Below, in pieces: positions 1 to 10,025 of a DNA stretch of 64,000 nt (positions are counted from its first letter, which is position 1; each line of letters begins with the position of its first letter). The notes under the pieces were generated by a model, which did no database searches, was not told the DNA's origin, and saw only the letters and a list, made by a program, of their open reading frames with translations. The DNA lies in NCBI GenBank assembly GCA_041660815.1, contig JBAZVN010000008.1, positions 108,076-172,075 on the forward strand. Reading direction: 5' to 3'. The DNA is from PALSA-1006 sp041660815. Lineage in GTDB: Bacteria > Pseudomonadota > Gammaproteobacteria > Burkholderiales > Gallionellaceae. A program made the translations under genes and the position numbers.

Positions 1-19
1 AAATTACACCGTAAATGCC

Positions 20-1087
20 GTGCTCACCCAATTAAACAGTAATCAAAACACCCCCACCGGTGTTCTGCAATCTGTTGCCACCATTACCGGGCAACGCGAC
101 CGCGACTTGCTCGCGCACTCCCTAGTCAATACCCTTTTCCAGCTCATCCCCAGCATGCGCATCACCATGTATCGCATATTGCCAAATGAGGACGGTGATG
201 AGGCAATTCTGGTCGCTGAACAACTTAATCCGAACGAAAATTCGGCGGCGAGAATAGAGAATACCTTTGCGATTTCCAGCCGGGAGGAATTCACTTTAGT
301 CGTCAATAACGAAAAAGAGCTCGTAGAAAAACTGGCTGAACATTCTTATTTATCCATCTATCCCATTATTGGGAAACACGGCATCATGGGTTTGCTGGAA
401 ATGATTTCCGAAGCACATAGCGATGTAAACAGACATCTAATCCTGGCGTTCCTCAAAGTTTACAGCAACTACATAACGCTGCTGGACGAAAGCGAGACCG
501 ACACACTCACCGGCCTGCTCAATCGTCGAACTTTCGATAACAATATCGAAATGATCATTGCAGAACACGCCGAAACTGACGATCCTCAGGATAACTCCGA
601 TCCGCAGCATCCCGCCAGACGCGTAAAAGCCGCCGAACTCCCGCATTGGCTGGCCATCATTGATATCGATCATTTCAAACGTATTAATGATGCTTACGGG
701 CATTTATACGGCGATGAAGTTTTACTGCTATTGTCGCGCAACATGAAACGAATTTTTCGCCAGCGCGATAAATTATTCCGCTTTGGCGGAGAGGAATTTA
801 TCGTGGTCCTGGATCGCACCAATGAAGACAATGCCAAAGCTGTGTTAGGACGCTTTCGCGCAGCGATAGAGCAGTTTCATTTCCCCCAAGTGGGTAAAGT
901 AACCGTCAGCATCGGCTTTGTGCGTTTGGATAAAGCGGATGTTTCATCCGCGATTATCGGGCGTGCCGATCAGGCACTGTATTACGCAAAACAAAACGGC
1001 AGAAATCGCGTGTGCTTTTACGAAGATCTGCTGGGCGCAGGAAAACTCAGCGGCGAACACTACTCAAACGATATGGAGTTATTCTAA
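20..1087 (+). CDS. Diguanylate cyclase, GAF-like sensor plus GGDEF domain
   Basis: Predicted cytoplasmic enzyme making c-di-GMP from two GTP. Residues about 10-155 form a GAF-like region; a linker with a DTLTGLLNRR motif near 160-170 begins the GGDEF domain. The active site reads GGEEF (residues 256-260), and RQRD exactly five residues upstream is an RxxD inhibitory I-site, so both catalysis and product feedback look intact. An acidic, Pro/Asp-rich insertion of about 25 residues lies early in the GGDEF domain (about 180-205). The listed start is a GTG 20 bases from the window edge and the frame is open to the edge, so the true start may lie outside. No membrane segments seen. hrcA follows 12 bp downstream on the same strand. 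Confidence 0.85.
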   Translation: MLTQLNSNQNTPTGVLQSVATITGQRDRDLLAHSLVNTLFQLIPSMRITMYRILPNEDGDEAILVAEQLNPNENSAARIENTFAISSREEFTLVVNNEKELVEKLAEHSYLSIYPIIGKHGIMGLLEMISEAHSDVNRHLILAFLKVYSNYITLLDESETDTLTGLLNRRTFDNNIEMIIAEHAETDDPQDNSDPQHPARRVKAAELPHWLAIIDIDHFKRINDAYGHLYGDEVLLLLSRNMKRIFRQRDKLFRFGGEEFIVVLDRTNEDNAKAVLGRFRAAIEQFHFPQVGKVTVSIGFVRLDKADVSSAIIGRADQALYYAKQNGRNRVCFYEDLLGAGKLSGEHYSNDMELF

Positions 1088-1099
1088 AATTACCAAGCC

Positions 1100-2119
1100 A
1101 TGTTAAATGAACGAGCTCAAGTTCTACTGAAAACACTGGTCGAACGCTATATTAGCGACGGCCAGCCGGTGGGCTCGCGTGCCTTGCAGCAGTATTCCGG
1201 CCTGGAAGTCAGCTCCGCCACCATCCGCAATGTCATGGTGGACTTGGAGGAGATGGGCTTGGTGTGCAGTCCGCATACTTCTGCCGGACGCGTCCCCACC
1301 GCGCTTGGCTACCGCTTGTTTATCGACACCCTGATGGTGGTGCAGCCTCTGGATAACCTGCATCGCCAACAACTGGAAAACCAACTTAAACCGGATAATC
1401 CAACGCGACTTATTACCCAGGCCTCAAATTTATTATCCGAACTAACCCATTTTGCCGGCGTCGTAGCGACACCCAAACGCAGCAGCATCACCGTGCGTCA
1501 AATTGAATTTTTACGTCTTTCCGAAACACGTGTGCTGTTAATTATTGTGATGCCCGATGGCGAAGTTGAAAATCGGGTACTGCTTACCCAAAAAGACTAC
1601 ACACAATCACAGTTAACCGAAGCCGGAAATTTCCTGAGCCAGCACTACGCGGACTGTGCTTTTTCCGACATTCACCAGCGCGTACAAATCGAATTGCGTC
1701 AATTGCAACATGAGCTTACCGCATTAATGAGTGCGGCAATGGCCGCCAGTGATGCCGTGATGGCGCGCAAGCAGGAAGACTACATTATCAGTGGCGAACG
1801 CAATTTATTGCATAGCAATGACTTGGCATCCAACATGAACCAATTGCGCGGTTTATTTAATGTATTTGAGCAGAAAACCGAATTACTGCAATTACTGAAT
1901 GCCAGCAACCACGCACCCGGCGTGCATATTTTTGTCGGCAACGAATCGGGATTATCGGGCTTGGATGAATGCAGTGTGGTGAGTGCAACCTATGCTGCAG
2001 ACGAGCAAATTATCGGTACCCTGGCTGTGGTCGGCCCCAAACGGATGAATTACGAACGGGTCGTGCCCATCGTGGACATCACCGCCAAGTTACTCAGCAA
2101 CGCACTTTCGCAGCATTAA
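1100..2119 (+). CDS. hrcA: Heat-inducible transcription repressor HrcA
   Basis: Repressor of class I heat-shock genes; it binds CIRCE inverted repeats and is kept active by GroEL. The 339-residue length is normal for the family. The N-terminal winged-helix region (residues about 1-75) contains the typical SGLEVSSATIRNVM and SPHTSAGRVPT motifs; the rest is the GAF-like/dimerisation part. No CIRCE element and no grpE/dnaK/dnaJ are visible here, so its targets lie elsewhere. It sits 18 bp before hemH, and the two are probably co-transcribed. No strong Shine-Dalgarno precedes the ATG, but it is the only start that preserves the family N-terminus. Confidence 0.95.
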   Translation: MLNERAQVLLKTLVERYISDGQPVGSRALQQYSGLEVSSATIRNVMVDLEEMGLVCSPHTSAGRVPTALGYRLFIDTLMVVQPLDNLHRQQLENQLKPDNPTRLITQASNLLSELTHFAGVVATPKRSSITVRQIEFLRLSETRVLLIIVMPDGEVENRVLLTQKDYTQSQLTEAGNFLSQHYADCAFSDIHQRVQIELRQLQHELTALMSAAMAASDAVMARKQEDYIISGERNLLHSNDLASNMNQLRGLFNVFEQKTELLQLLNASNHAPGVHIFVGNESGLSGLDECSVVSATYAADEQIIGTLAVVGPKRMNYERVVPIVDITAKLLSNALSQH

Positions 2120-2137
2120 AATATATCAATATAAACA

Positions 2138-3229
2138 ATGAGTTATAAAATAGAACCCCCTTTTAATCACGGTACGCCGGAAAAAACTGCCGTGCTACTC
2201 ATTAATCTTGGCACCCCCGACGCACCCACTGCGCAAGCGGTGCGACCTTATCTGAAAGAATTTCTGAGCGACTCGCGCGTCATCGAAATTCCAAAAGCGA
2301 TTTGGTGGCTAATTCTCAACGGCATTATTCTTAACGTGCGGCCAAAAAAATCTGCCGCAAAATATGCCAGTATCTGGCTGCCGGAAGGTTCACCACTGAA
2401 AGTGTATACCGAGCGCCAAACGCAATTGCTGCAGCAGCATTTGCAGCAACAAACCGATGGCAGCCACATTGTGGTTGACTACGCCATGCGTTACGGCAAT
2501 CCATCGGTCGCCAGCGTCCTCGCCAAACTCAAAGCACAAAACTGCCAGCGCATCTTACTCGTGCCACTGTATCCGCAATACGCCGCCAGCTCATCCGCCA
2601 CGGCGATCGACGCCGTGCTGCAGGAAGTACTCAAAATGCGCAACCAGCCCGCGCTGCGCACCCTCAAACATTTTCATGACGATGCCGGATATATCAAAGC
2701 CACGGCGCAAAATATTCGCAATTTCTGGACGCTGCATGGCCGCCCCGACAAACTGGTGATGAGTTTTCACGGCGTGCCGCGTTATACGCTGGACAAAGGC
2801 GATCCCTATCATTGCGAATGCCTGAAAACCGGGCGTTTAATTGCCGAAGCCTTAGCGCTGAGTAAAGATCAATATGTCGTCAGCTTTCAATCGCGTTTTG
2901 GCAAAGCAGAATGGATTCAACCCTATACCACCGCAACACTGGTTGAACTGGGACGTCAGAAAACCCAACGTATTGATGTGGTTTGCCCGGGTTTTGTAGC
3001 GGATTGTTTGGAGACGCTGGAAGAAATTGCCCTGGAAGGCAAAGAAGATTTTCAACATGCCGGAGGCGGCGAATATCACTACATCCCTTGCCTGAATGCG
3101 CGCCCCGATTGGATAGCAGCACTGGGCAATTTAGTGATGAATAATTTGCAAGGCTGGCTGATCAAGGACGACGCTGTGGAGCTTGAACAGAGCCGTTTAC
3201 GCGCTCTGGCACTGGCCGCAAAACAATAA
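2138..3229 (+). CDS. hemH: Ferrochelatase
   Basis: Inserts Fe2+ into protoporphyrin IX in the last step of protohaem synthesis; cytoplasmic or peripheral membrane. The 363-residue protein shows the family start (AVLLINLGTPDAP, residues about 18-30), the catalytic-His segment (MSFHGVPRYTLDKGD) and the SRFGKAEWIQPYT segment with the conserved acidic residue, in the right order. It follows hrcA closely and converges with the TonB-dependent receptor gene, whose stop lies 19 bp away. Confidence 0.96.
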   Translation: MSYKIEPPFNHGTPEKTAVLLINLGTPDAPTAQAVRPYLKEFLSDSRVIEIPKAIWWLILNGIILNVRPKKSAAKYASIWLPEGSPLKVYTERQTQLLQQHLQQQTDGSHIVVDYAMRYGNPSVASVLAKLKAQNCQRILLVPLYPQYAASSSATAIDAVLQEVLKMRNQPALRTLKHFHDDAGYIKATAQNIRNFWTLHGRPDKLVMSFHGVPRYTLDKGDPYHCECLKTGRLIAEALALSKDQYVVSFQSRFGKAEWIQPYTTATLVELGRQKTQRIDVVCPGFVADCLETLEEIALEGKEDFQHAGGGEYHYIPCLNARPDWIAALGNLVMNNLQGWLIKDDAVELEQSRLRALALAAKQ

Positions 3230-3248
3230 ATACTTCCGTTCGGCCCTA

Positions 3249-5351
3249 TCAGAAATTCGTTGTCACGGTCAGATAGGCGCGCCGCAAAAAAATCAAATCT
3301 CGATCTTCCGGCAACAACGCGTATTTGGTGTAATTATCCTGAGTGGCATTTTGCACCACCAGCGCAATTTCACCTCCGCCCAGTTCATTCGGTTTACCGA
3401 AACTGTAGGCAAGGCGCACATCCACACGGCGCATGGTGGATTCTGGCGCGTAATCCGCGATCGCCGCTGAATTGGTGATGCGCATCGGACTACGCAGATA
3501 TAGTGCAGAGCTTAGCTGCCACTGATCCCCCAGTTTTTGGGAAATTAGCACACTACCGCTGTGCCGCGGTACCGATTCAGGGCAGGTTTCCAGCCAGCCT
3601 TGCTGAAAATAATCATGCACTAAACTCAATGAATAAAAAGAAGGTTCCTGTGAAAAACCGCAGGTGATCGTTTGCCACGCATAACTCCCCACCACAAAAC
3701 CGCGTTCCCAAGTATGTTTAACGGAGGCGTCCAGACCGCGAATTTCCTCTTTGAGATTATTTTTAAACTCCAATTCACCAGTAGTTGAACTAGCCAAATT
3801 GTCATAAATAATCCCGGAAACATTATCAATATGCGCCCGCATATCCAGCGTTAAATTGACTTGCTTAAAATCTGCCACCCAGCCAATTTCCTTTGCTTCC
3901 ATTCGCTCGGGATCAAGACCGGTACTGGTTACATGCCCCCTACCAATATCAAAAGGTTGTGACTTTGGACCCGCGCCGATATACCACTCTCCCAGCATCG
4001 GGTTGCGCACGGCGGTGGAGTACCCTATACGCAAGGTGTGTTCCGGTGTCAGATGCCAATTGATTGATGCACGCGGTGAATGGCTGATATTGGACATGCC
4101 ATCCGATTCCGACATATTGCCAATATTGACCAACCAGTTATCGAAAATGCGCCACTCATCATGGCCAAATATCCGGTATTGACGCGTTGATCTGGGTTCA
4201 CCCAGCCATTGATAACGATCAACATAATCGTAACGTACCCCGCCCCCCAGCACGACACGATGGGAATCCCCCAATTGCACAATATTCTGCAATTCAACAT
4301 CATGCTGAACAGCACGCGAGTCATCCTTATAAAAATCCTGCCACACACCGCTAACTTTTACGACCGGCATGGCTGCATCGGAATAGTAACGCCAGGTTCG
4401 GGAATATTTCAGTTTGCTTTCGTCGCCATTGCGATACACATGCTGCAATCCAATCTGAACGAAATCATTTTCAGAGTAACGATCGCGAAACGGGTCTTTA
4501 TTGGCGCGCCCATAAATCCCGATGCCCCGGTAGCCCTGACTAAAGCCAATTTGCACATCAACACTGTCTGTCGCGGTCGGATGATAATTGGTGCGAAAAT
4601 TGACCAGCTGCGATGTGCTGCCATCATTTAATACTTGAGTATCATTGCTAAACGGAGCATCCGTCCGGGCGAACATTTTGGCATTGCGCGAACGGAAGCC
4701 GCCTTCATTTTCACTGCGGTATCCTGCGGCAAGCCGAAAATCCACTTCATCTCCCACTTTACCCAGCGCAGCCGAAGCATCCGAAATTCCAAATTGCCCT
4801 TTGCTGACCGAAACGCTACCTTCCTGTTGCGCTGCAGCATCCAGTGTGATGATATTGATTACACCAAACAAAGAGTTTGCACCATGAGAAGCCGCCGATG
4901 GTCCGCGAATCACTTCAATGCGCTCGATATCACTGACCATAAAGGGCAGTTCTACCCATTCCACACCTCCCGCCGGCTGCATGTAGATGCTGCGACCATC
5001 GACCAATACTTGCATACGACGCGCAAAAGCATCCGTGTTGTTGCCCAAACTGACAATCGGCGTATTGCCGTTGGAGTAACCAACATACATACCGGGCACC
5101 AGCCGGAATAATTCCGCAATAGATCGTGCCCCGGAAGCCTGAATCATCTTTTTATCGATCACGGTGACTGCGCTGGGAGAGTCTGACAGAGGCTGGGCAA
5201 GTCTGGACGCGGTGAGAATGACGGGCATCTCTTGAAAATAAGCTTCTTCAGAAGTGAAATCTTCTTCAGCAAAACCGGGCAGAGCACACAATACCAAAGC
5301 CGAAAACAACATCGGCTTTTTGAAAAAAACTAAAATGGCAGAGCGTCGCAT
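3249..5351 (-). CDS. TonB-dependent outer-membrane receptor
   Basis: Outer-membrane beta-barrel importer energised by TonB. The frame is open upstream to 5468, but the start at 5351 gives a proper signal peptide (MRRS..., hydrophobic core, cleavage near PGFA-EED), so it is preferred; length 700 residues. After the signal come the plug domain (PVILTASR, PSAVTVIDKKMI, VLVDGRSIY, IERIEVIRGPSAA, GANSLFGVINIIT) and a long barrel ending in aromatic Phe. The substrate cannot be read from the sequence; convergence with hemH is suggestive of iron or haem but is not evidence. It is divergent from fadE across a 225-bp region with two palindromes. Confidence 0.88.
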   Translation of the reverse strand: MRRSAILVFFKKPMLFSALVLCALPGFAEEDFTSEEAYFQEMPVILTASRLAQPLSDSPSAVTVIDKKMIQASGARSIAELFRLVPGMYVGYSNGNTPIVSLGNNTDAFARRMQVLVDGRSIYMQPAGGVEWVELPFMVSDIERIEVIRGPSAASHGANSLFGVINIITLDAAAQQEGSVSVSKGQFGISDASAALGKVGDEVDFRLAAGYRSENEGGFRSRNAKMFARTDAPFSNDTQVLNDGSTSQLVNFRTNYHPTATDSVDVQIGFSQGYRGIGIYGRANKDPFRDRYSENDFVQIGLQHVYRNGDESKLKYSRTWRYYSDAAMPVVKVSGVWQDFYKDDSRAVQHDVELQNIVQLGDSHRVVLGGGVRYDYVDRYQWLGEPRSTRQYRIFGHDEWRIFDNWLVNIGNMSESDGMSNISHSPRASINWHLTPEHTLRIGYSTAVRNPMLGEWYIGAGPKSQPFDIGRGHVTSTGLDPERMEAKEIGWVADFKQVNLTLDMRAHIDNVSGIIYDNLASSTTGELEFKNNLKEEIRGLDASVKHTWERGFVVGSYAWQTITCGFSQEPSFYSLSLVHDYFQQGWLETCPESVPRHSGSVLISQKLGDQWQLSSALYLRSPMRITNSAAIADYAPESTMRRVDVRLAYSFGKPNELGGGEIALVVQNATQDNYTKYALLPEDRDLIFLRRAYLTVTTNF

Positions 5352-5483
5352 ATATAGAGTCCAGACTAAATTATTTATATTCTCGCACAATACCCTACCA
5401 AAAAACAGGTTAGTAAATCCTAAAATTACCTCAGAAAAACCCGAGTCACAAACAAGCAGCTGACTCACTCATTTTTCAGTATA

Positions 5484-5507
5484 TTTTGAATTCAAAAATG
5501 AATTCAT
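5484..5507. promoter_or_regulatory. Twin GAATTC-centred palindromes between the receptor gene and fadE
   Basis: Two overlapping-style palindromes: a perfect 14-bp TTTTGAATTCAAAA (5484-5497) and a perfect 10-bp ATGAATTCAT (5498-5507). Their centres are 12 bp apart, about one helical turn, 70-93 bp upstream of fadE and 133-156 bp upstream of the receptor start. This geometry fits a repressor operator for one or both divergent genes. The regulator is unknown; AT-rich palindromes can also arise by chance. Confidence 0.35.
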
Positions 5508-5576
5508 AGCAAGATTCCAACAGAAGCGTTAAAGTTAGCGTCTATAGAAGCACCAACACTTTGCGGGGGTATCGGA

Positions 5577-8024
5577 ATGACATTTTTACTATTTATGCTG
5601 GTTATGGGCGTGTTTATGCTGCTGGCATTTTTTCGCGCGGCGTTAATCAGCTGGTTGCTCGCGGCGATGGTTTTTGTGCCGCTGGTGGCTGTACAAAGTC
5701 GTATCTCTGAAACAGCGTTGCAAGTCGTCTATATATTTCTGTTTTTAATCATTGTGGTATTTGGTATCACCTTCCTGCGTCGCCAATTAGTCAGCCGTCC
5801 CCTATTAAAAGTTTTCGCCTCTATCCTCCCTCAAGTTTCCCAAACCGAACAGGAAGCACTGGATGCGGGAACGGTATGGTGGGAGGGTGAATTGTTCAGC
5901 GGCCATCCGCATTGGCATAAATTACTGGCTTTGCCCAAACCGGTGTTGCGCGAAGATGAGCAAGCCTTTCTGGACAACGAGGTCGAACAGTTATGCGCGC
6001 TGGTTGACGATTGGGATGTGACGCATGTGCGCCAAGATTTATCGCCGGAAGCGTGGAATTTCATCAAAGAAAAAGGCTTCTTCGGCATGATCATTCCGAA
6101 GCAATACGGCGGCCTGGAGTTTTCCGCACAAGCCCATTCGGCAGTCGTCACCAAAGTCGCGTCGCGCAGCGGTACGGCTGCCGTCACCGTGATGGTGCCG
6201 AATTCTTTAGGGCCGGCAGAGCTGCTTTTACATTACGGCACAGATACACAAAAATATCAATATTTACAAAGACTTGCAAGAGGACTGGAAGTCCCCTGTT
6301 TTGCCCTGACCGGACCGTTTGCGGGTTCCGATGCGGGCGCGATTCCGGATGTCGGCATCGTCGGCTACGGTGAATTTAACGGCGAAGCAAAGGTGCTCGG
6401 CATTCGCGTCACTTGGGAAAAACGCTACATCACCCTCGCCCCCGTTGCGACATTGCTGGGTCTTGCCTTTAAACTTTACGATCCGGAAAAACTTTTGGGC
6501 GGCGATGTGGCGCGCGGCATTACCCTCGCACTGATCCCGACCAATACCCCCGGCGTGCAGGTCGGACGCCGCCATTTCCCGCTGAACTCCGCCTTCCAAA
6601 ATGGCCCGACCCAAGGCAAAGACGTTTTTATTCCACTGGACTACATCATCGGTGGCGCGGAACGTATCGGCCAAGGCTGGCGCATGCTGATGGAGTGTCT
6701 GGCTGCGGGGCGCTCGATCTCCTTGCCCGCCAGCGCCACTGGTGGCTCCAAACTGGCTGCACTCACCAGCGGTGCCTACTGTCGCGTGCGCAAGCAATTT
6801 CACCTGCCGATCGGCAAATTTGAAGGCGTGGAAGAAGCGCTTTCGCGCATTGCCGGCAATGTCTATGTGATGGATGCGGCACGCGTGTTGACCGCCCAAG
6901 CGGTTGATCTGGGCGAAAAACCCTCGGTCGTTTCCGCCATTGTGAAATACCACTGCACCGAACGCGGCCGCGCGGTGATCAATGACGCGATGGACGTGCA
7001 TGGCGGCAAGGGAATTTGTCTGGGGCCGGATAATTATCTGGCGCGGTTTTACCAGCAAACGCCAATCGGCATCACGGTCGAAGGCGCAAATATTCTAACG
7101 CGCAGTTTGATTATTTTTGGCCAAGGCGCGGTTCGCGCGCATCCCTATGTTTTAAAAGAGATAAAAGCTGCGCACAATACCGATAAAAAACAGGCGGTCG
7201 TGGATTTTGACGATGCATTGTTTGGCCATATCAGCTTTGCCATGAGCAACGCGGTGCGTTCATTTCTGTTTGGCTTAACGGCAGGCAATCTGATCAATGT
7301 CCCCACTGCAGCGCCCACGCGACGCTATTACCAGTTGTTGACGCGTTACTCAGCCTCGTTTGCTTTCGCGGCGGATATGGCCATGCTGGTGTTGGGCGGC
7401 GGCTTGAAGCGTCGCGAGAAAATTTCCGCAAGACTGGGCGATGTATTGAGCCAGCTGTATTTATGCTCGGCCGTGCTGAAACGCTTTGAAGATGATGGTC
7501 GCCCTGCCGCCGACGTACCTTTGCTGGATTGGGCAATGCAAGACGGCTTATATCGTCTGCAAGTGGCGCTGGATGGCGTGCTGCAAAACTTCCCCAGCCG
7601 GATCGCCGCGTTACTCTTGCGCGTCGTGATTTTTCCGCTAGGCCAATGCCGCAAACCGCCTTCGGACGAACTGGGACATCAGGTGGCGACTTTGTTAGGC
7701 GTACCAGGTGGCGCGCGCGACCGGTTGACCGCCGGCATCTATTTCCCCAAGGATGAAAACGACGCCGTTGCCGCGCTGGAAGCCTCGTTAACCAGCACCT
7801 TGGAATGTGAACCGCTGCAGGCCGAATTGGCGCAAGCCCGCAGAATTGGCCGGCTCAAAGCGTTGGATGAAATGCAACAGATTATCGAAGCACGCGCGCA
7901 ACGCCTGATCAATCCCGAGCAAGCCCTGCAATTACAGCGTGATTACGCCCTGCGCCGCAAAGTCATCATGGTCGATGATTTTGCAGCAGAGGAATTGCGG
8001 GCTGGAAACGTTGCTAAACCTTAA
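5577..8024 (+). CDS. fadE: Acyl-CoA dehydrogenase FadE
   Basis: FAD-dependent acyl-CoA dehydrogenase, first oxidation step of fatty-acid beta-oxidation. The 815 residues match the large FadE type (E. coli about 814). Two hydrophobic segments occupy residues about 1-60 and anchor it to the inner membrane; the dehydrogenase core follows (ALTGPFAGSDAGA, GVEEALSRIAGNVYVMDAAR, DVHGGKGICLGPDNYL, GITVEGANILTRSLIIFGQG), with a long C-terminal extension. The ATG has a G-rich tract (GGGGG) 9 bp upstream. Its stop overlaps the parE stop by 4 bp on the other strand. No other beta-oxidation gene is nearby. Confidence 0.93.
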   Translation: MTFLLFMLVMGVFMLLAFFRAALISWLLAAMVFVPLVAVQSRISETALQVVYIFLFLIIVVFGITFLRRQLVSRPLLKVFASILPQVSQTEQEALDAGTVWWEGELFSGHPHWHKLLALPKPVLREDEQAFLDNEVEQLCALVDDWDVTHVRQDLSPEAWNFIKEKGFFGMIIPKQYGGLEFSAQAHSAVVTKVASRSGTAAVTVMVPNSLGPAELLLHYGTDTQKYQYLQRLARGLEVPCFALTGPFAGSDAGAIPDVGIVGYGEFNGEAKVLGIRVTWEKRYITLAPVATLLGLAFKLYDPEKLLGGDVARGITLALIPTNTPGVQVGRRHFPLNSAFQNGPTQGKDVFIPLDYIIGGAERIGQGWRMLMECLAAGRSISLPASATGGSKLAALTSGAYCRVRKQFHLPIGKFEGVEEALSRIAGNVYVMDAARVLTAQAVDLGEKPSVVSAIVKYHCTERGRAVINDAMDVHGGKGICLGPDNYLARFYQQTPIGITVEGANILTRSLIIFGQGAVRAHPYVLKEIKAAHNTDKKQAVVDFDDALFGHISFAMSNAVRSFLFGLTAGNLINVPTAAPTRRYYQLLTRYSASFAFAADMAMLVLGGGLKRREKISARLGDVLSQLYLCSAVLKRFEDDGRPAADVPLLDWAMQDGLYRLQVALDGVLQNFPSRIAALLLRVVIFPLGQCRKPPSDELGHQVATLLGVPGGARDRLTAGIYFPKDENDAVAALEASLTSTLECEPLQAELAQARRIGRLKALDEMQQIIEARAQRLINPEQALQLQRDYALRRKVIMVDDFAAEELRAGNVAKP

Positions 8025-9985
8025 ATATCTCCCTGCACTTCATTACCGTGATATTCCAGCCAGGCGCGCCGCGTGGAAGCTTCATGCTTGCCCATTAACA
8101 TATTGAACATATTCATATTTTCCTGAAAAGGTAGCGCTGCCGCGTTGACGCGCAACGATCTGCGCGTATCGGGATTCAGGGTGGTATCCCATAACTGTTC
8201 GGCATTCATCTCACCCAGCCCTTTAAAGCGCGAAATAGTCCAACTGCCGTCGCGCACTTTTTCCTGACGCAAGCGATCTTCTATGCCCAGCAACTCACCC
8301 TCGTTAAGTGCGTACAGTTTGCGAATAGGTTTCTTGCCCTGAGCCGGAACATCCACACGGAACAGCGGCGGCTGTGCCAGATAAATTTTACCGGCCATCA
8401 CCACCTGATAAAAATGGCGGAAAAACAATGTCAGCAACAGCGTGGAAATGTGCGCACCGTCCACGTCGGCGTCCGCCATGATGTAAATGCCGTTGTAGCG
8501 CATGCCGGATAAATCCACCGCATCATCCGGTCCGTGCGGATCGACACCGATGGCGACCGCGATGTCGTGAATTTCATTGTTGGCAAACAGCCGATCTTTT
8601 TCAACTTCAAAGGTATTCAGCACTTTGCCGCGTAACGGCAACACGGCCTGAAATTCTTTGTTGCGCCCTTGTTTAGCCGAGCCTCCAGCGGAATCTCCCT
8701 CGACCAAAAATAGCTCGGTACGGGTCGCATCACTGGAGCTGCAGTCGGTTAATTTTCCCGGCAACACCGCGACCGAAGAGCCTTTTTTCTTTTCCACTTT
8801 TTGCGCGGAACGCAAACGGGTTTGGGCTTGCTGGATCGCTAATTCGGTGATGCGCTTGCCAAATTCGACATGTTCATTCAGCCATAAATCCAGCGGATCT
8901 TTCACCATCAACGCAACCAAACGCAAGGCGTCACGCGACACTAATTTGTCTTTGGTTTGACCTTGAAATTGCGGATCGAGCACCTTGGCGGACAGCACAA
9001 AACTGGCGCGCGAAAACACATCCTCCGGCACCAGCTTCACCCCCTTGGGCAACAGACCGTGCAATTCGGAAAAGTTTTTTACCGCATTAAATACGCCGTC
9101 GCGCAAACCGGCATCATGCGTGCCGCCCGACCAGGTTGGAATTAGATTAACGTAGGATTCCCGCACCACCGCGCCTTCCGCCGACCAGACAATCGCCCAC
9201 GCTGCGCCCTCCCCTTCCGCGTAACCGTTATCACTTCCCGCAACGGTAAATTTTTCCATCGCAAAAATCGGCACAGCCATTTCCTGTTCGGCCATCGCTT
9301 CATTTAAATATCCGCGCAAACCATCGGGATAGGCCCAGGAACGGGTTTCCCCGGTTTTTTCCGTCAGTAATGTGACTTTGACACCGGGCAACAATACCGC
9401 TTTGGAACGCAGGGAACGCTCCAGTTGAGGCAGAATAATATTCGGCACATCAAAATATTTGGGGTCGGGCCAAGCGCGCACTTTTGTACCTGTACGCTTC
9501 TTGGGGCAGTCGCCAAGGCGCACTAACGGTGCTTCCGCAGCGCCATTTAAAAAGCGGATGAAATACTCACCGCCATCGCGAAATACGGTGACCTCCACTT
9601 TGGTGGAAAGCGCATTGGTAACCGCCACGCCAACCCCGTGCAAACCGCCGGCAAATTTGTAGGCACCACCGGATTCTTTGTCAAACTTACCGCCCGAGTG
9701 CAGTACGGTATACGCCACTTCAACGACCGACACACCCTCCTCGTGATGTAGCCCGACCGGAATGCCGCGTCCATCATCCTGCACCGACACCGAACCATCG
9801 GTATACGCTATCACACTGATATTTTTAGCATAATTTGCCAGCGCCTCATCACAGGCATTGTCTACCACCTCGGCAATCAGATGATTCGGGGATTCCAAAT
9901 TAGTGTACATACCGGGACGCTGCCGCACCGGCTCCAGTCCGCGCAACACTTTAAAACTGGATTCGTCGTATTTATTATTTGCCAT
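8021..9985 (-). CDS. parE: DNA topoisomerase IV subunit B (ATPase subunit)
   Basis: ATPase subunit of topoisomerase IV, which decatenates daughter chromosomes with ParC. It has 654 residues, the short ParE size rather than the roughly 800 of GyrB. Seen in order: GHKL ATPase (EVVDNACDEAL, QDDGRGIPVG, GGLHGVGVAVTNALS), transducer, TOPRIM (LVEGDSAGGSAKQGR, PLRGKVLN, MADADVDGAHI) and the C-terminal RFKGLGEMNAEQLW. The N-terminus KYDESSFKVLRGLEPVRQRPGMY supports ParE. parC is not in the window. Divergent from lexA with 77 bp between them. It is unrelated to the ParE toxin remnant at 25.7 kb. Confidence 0.94.
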   Translation of the reverse strand: MANNKYDESSFKVLRGLEPVRQRPGMYTNLESPNHLIAEVVDNACDEALANYAKNISVIAYTDGSVSVQDDGRGIPVGLHHEEGVSVVEVAYTVLHSGGKFDKESGGAYKFAGGLHGVGVAVTNALSTKVEVTVFRDGGEYFIRFLNGAAEAPLVRLGDCPKKRTGTKVRAWPDPKYFDVPNIILPQLERSLRSKAVLLPGVKVTLLTEKTGETRSWAYPDGLRGYLNEAMAEQEMAVPIFAMEKFTVAGSDNGYAEGEGAAWAIVWSAEGAVVRESYVNLIPTWSGGTHDAGLRDGVFNAVKNFSELHGLLPKGVKLVPEDVFSRASFVLSAKVLDPQFQGQTKDKLVSRDALRLVALMVKDPLDLWLNEHVEFGKRITELAIQQAQTRLRSAQKVEKKKGSSVAVLPGKLTDCSSSDATRTELFLVEGDSAGGSAKQGRNKEFQAVLPLRGKVLNTFEVEKDRLFANNEIHDIAVAIGVDPHGPDDAVDLSGMRYNGIYIMADADVDGAHISTLLLTLFFRHFYQVVMAGKIYLAQPPLFRVDVPAQGKKPIRKLYALNEGELLGIEDRLRQEKVRDGSWTISRFKGLGEMNAEQLWDTTLNPDTRRSLRVNAAALPFQENMNMFNMLMGKHEASTRRAWLEYHGNEVQGDI

Positions 9986-10025
9986 TTACCTTTAACCCTA
10001 AAAAAACTTTTTCATCCGCAGATTA

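Noticed and set aside
1100..2119. CIRCE element associated with hrcA
   Set aside because: No TTAGCACTC-N9-GAGTGCTAA-type repeat was seen upstream of hrcA or elsewhere in the window.
5352..5400. Fur-like AT-rich stretch upstream of the TonB receptor
   Set aside because: Too poor a match to the 19-bp Fur box to support iron regulation from sequence alone.
6264..7058. 264-codon minus-strand frame inside fadE
   Set aside because: Shadow of a GC-skewed coding frame; fadE is full-length with conserved motifs on the plus strand.
8021..9985. gyrB as identity of the topoisomerase gene
   Set aside because: Length (654) and N-terminus fit ParE; the extra GyrB insert domain is absent.
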